64,000 nucleotides of DNA from positions 2,591,001 to 2,655,000 of the forward strand of contig NZ_CP141266.1 in NCBI RefSeq assembly GCF_030540775.2, read 5' to 3'. Under the pieces are notes generated by a model. That model saw only the letters and a list, made by a program, of their open reading frames with translations, was not told where the DNA came from and made no database searches. A program made the translations under genes and the position numbers. Origin of the DNA: Flavivirga abyssicola. Lineage in GTDB: Bacteria > Bacteroidota > Bacteroidia > Flavobacteriales > Flavobacteriaceae. How positions within the stretch are numbered: the stretch's first letter is position 1; each line of letters begins with the position of its first letter. Of this stretch, positions 63,301-64,000 are shown one piece after another.

Positions 63301-64000
63301 ATGGTGTGACATCTGGTGGACAAACGGTGAGGTTAAATTTTCAAACACTTGGGGAGATTATATTTAGAGGACAAGCATCAGTAAAAGATGGCCAATTTGA
63401 ATTTGATTTTGTAGTACCTAAAGATATAGGTATTCCTGTGGGATTTGGAAAAGTAAGCTTTTATGCAAAGAATGAGGCATTATTTCAAGATCAAACAGGA
63501 GCCAGTGTTAATACAGTTAGAATAGGAGGTGTTAATGAAAATGCCGCAGAAGATAATACAGGCCCCGTTATTACACTCTATATGAATGATGAGAACTTTG
63601 TGTCTGGGGGGATAACCAATGAGTCTCCTACTTTATTGGCTAAAATGGAAGATGCCAATGGAATTAATACTGCAAGTGGAATTGGGCATGACATTGTTGC
63701 TATTATAGATGGAGATGAAACAAATCCTATAGTTCTCAATGATCATTATCAAACCGAAGTAGACGATTATCAAAAAGGCGTAGTAAGTTTTCCATTAAGA
63801 GATTTAGAGCCAGGGCTTCATACATTGACATTAAAAGCTTGGGATGTCTATAATAATTCTTCAGTATCTGAAATTCAGTTTGTTGTGTTTGATGAAAATC
63901 AGGAATTAGTTATAAATAATGTCCTTAATTATCCAAATCCATTTGTAAATTATACAGAATTTTGGTTTAATCACAATAGTTCGGAGTCTTTAGACGTTTC
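60333..64000 (+). CDS. porU: Type IX secretion system sortase PorU (partial at window end)
   Basis: From ATG 60333 an open frame of 1222 codons runs off the window. The product begins with a signal peptide (MKEKFLFLLLISCSITLFGQ) and contains a gingipain-like C25 cysteine-protease domain: CLFGDASFDYKDR, VNYFGHGGEDGLAGER (His788) and VTVTCEFTKFDNP (Cys822), the likely catalytic pair. Near the end YPNPFVNYTEFWFN begins the C-terminal region. PorU cleaves the sorting signal from T9SS cargo at the cell surface and attaches cargo to A-LPS. It would act on proteins such as that at 35686-36417. The 3' end is not in the window. Confidence 0.93.
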   Translation, partial: MKEKFLFLLLISCSITLFGQQKKYTITWKASKVISNGSYTIEIPSFNDENFSYGFEEGILFVDQWKTNQLINESSVAINNVVYASISKTNLKDLDLNTIPNKLEYSLKNSIARDKQYAFFELSPIIKDSRGNYKKVVSFQLSYRNGSITNRISSSNKRFKTSKVISNSVLSSGEWYRFYVDETGVFRLSKSFLQRLGVNVNSVDPRNIKLYGHGGRMIPYSNAIAYPFDVPENAIKFVGEEDGVFDNEDYILFYAEGPKEFSVESNTNINCYTDKTYYYINVSPGSGKRIQQFTQPTGPVDLVINTFEDYKFHEIDEHNIAFLGRRWFDDRFNVDNNKTFEFDFPDLVTSEPINLKVLTAAASTTPSSIALTVNGTAVSTLSMGVITDFVLAQNASFIGNVNVNSSKIEVGLNFDNQGNPSTQAYLDFISIEATRQLNFSDKQFQFKNSAVTSVSGIGQYNMTNASQVSEVWDVTDIYNVSNYINTDGASSLSFTSTLGSLKTYVAVTPLDYFQPKIDSRTTINNQDIKGTIFQNSQGEFQDVDYIIVAPNNMLNEAERLAQINRTQYNLNVKVFGLDEIYNEFSSGNQDIGAIRNLIKYVYDNASSPENRIKYVCLFGDASFDYKDRIPNNTNIVPSWHSYNSFNLTSSFVSDDFYGMMDANEGTMANSDKLDISVGRMLVDTPQRAKEMVDKIESYYIKEALGSWRNNFVVISDDPDSEIPIGLQETTDQIGNRVAQEKPFVNVIKIHSDAFQQETSAGGDRYPDVTTEIANAIDNGALVVNYFGHGGEDGLAGERILLKPDINDFRNVCKLNCFVTVTCEFTKFDNPLRETAGEFTFWNKQAGAVGLITTTRQVFVNFGINFNREFGQYLFSYSDNDTYEDYEYPSMAEALRLTKNDPRISNNSQRRLVFFIGDPAMKLAFPEPNIRLTEINDVPITQATDTLKALSYVKLAGEVVDVSGNLITNYNGTLSTTIYDKSISRQTLANDGVTSGGQTVRLNFQTLGEIIFRGQASVKDGQFEFDFVVPKDIGIPVGFGKVSFYAKNEALFQDQTGASVNTVRIGGVNENAAEDNTGPVITLYMNDENFVSGGITNESPTLLAKMEDANGINTASGIGHDIVAIIDGDETNPIVLNDHYQTEVDDYQKGVVSFPLRDLEPGLHTLTLKAWDVYNNSSVSEIQFVVFDENQELVINNVLNYPNPFVNYTEFWFNHNSSESLDV

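Overview
The window looks like chromosomal DNA from a marine member of the Flavobacteriaceae (Bacteroidota). The evidence is low GC, promoters with the Bacteroidota -7 box TAnnTTTG, a SusC/SusD pair, surface lipoproteins with Cys followed by Ser/Asp-rich residues, the type IX secretion and gliding genes gldJ and porU, and a T9SS C-terminal sorting domain. No phage, plasmid, IS transposase, rRNA operon or CRISPR array is visible. One tRNA (Val, UAC) is present.

Layout. 1-4150: a noncoding repeat region, a lipoprotein, a BaiN-like flavoprotein, and a RelE/ParE-type toxin-antitoxin pair followed by a DUF1697 gene. 4153-9042: mevalonate diphosphate decarboxylase, a GHMP (mevalonate-type) kinase, a UbiA prenyltransferase, a frameshifted nitrilase and an RsuA/RluB-like pseudouridine synthase whose usual catalytic Asp is Gly. 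9043-14212: small unknown proteins, a GT87-like membrane glycosyltransferase carrying repeat-derived coding sequence, a large lipoprotein, a decayed ORF next to a perfect 19-bp inverted repeat, and a small membrane protein. 14286-19850 (minus): an operon of FAD oxidoreductase, polyferredoxin, MORN-like protein and two GT2 glycosyltransferases. 20143-26158 (plus): DUF547 protein, outer-membrane protein, GH113-like hydrolase, lipoprotein and two tandem Omp85-like proteins. 26548-30000: pyruvate carboxylase.

31125-46966, all on the minus strand, is the most distinctive part: an arsenosugar biosynthesis locus. It holds arsM (arsenite methyltransferase), arsS (radical SAM), the peroxidase-like protein, two TIGR04282-type and one TIGR04283-type glycosyltransferase, purine-nucleoside phosphorylase, a sodium:solute symporter, a degenerate metallophosphoesterase, a rhodanese, a DM13/T9SS protein and a DUF547 lipoprotein. 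A complete SusC/SusD outer-membrane import pair is embedded in it. A reasonable model is methylation of arsenite by ArsM, adenosyl transfer by ArsS, removal of adenine by the phosphorylase and glycosylation by the transferases, with SusCD and the symporter importing a substrate or re-importing a product. The order of steps and the transport role are inference.

47160-55629 is housekeeping: acyl-CoA dehydrogenase, anmK, an amino-acid dehydrogenase, nhaD, exbB-exbD-tonB and folC. 55692-58276 holds the tRNA, small unknown genes, an XRE regulator and murF. The window ends with gldJ and a divergent porU that runs off the edge.

Dispersed palindromic repeats with TTGTCATTC/GAATGACAA ends or TTCCTGC...GCAGGAA cores occur in several intergenic gaps and, unusually, inside one coding region.
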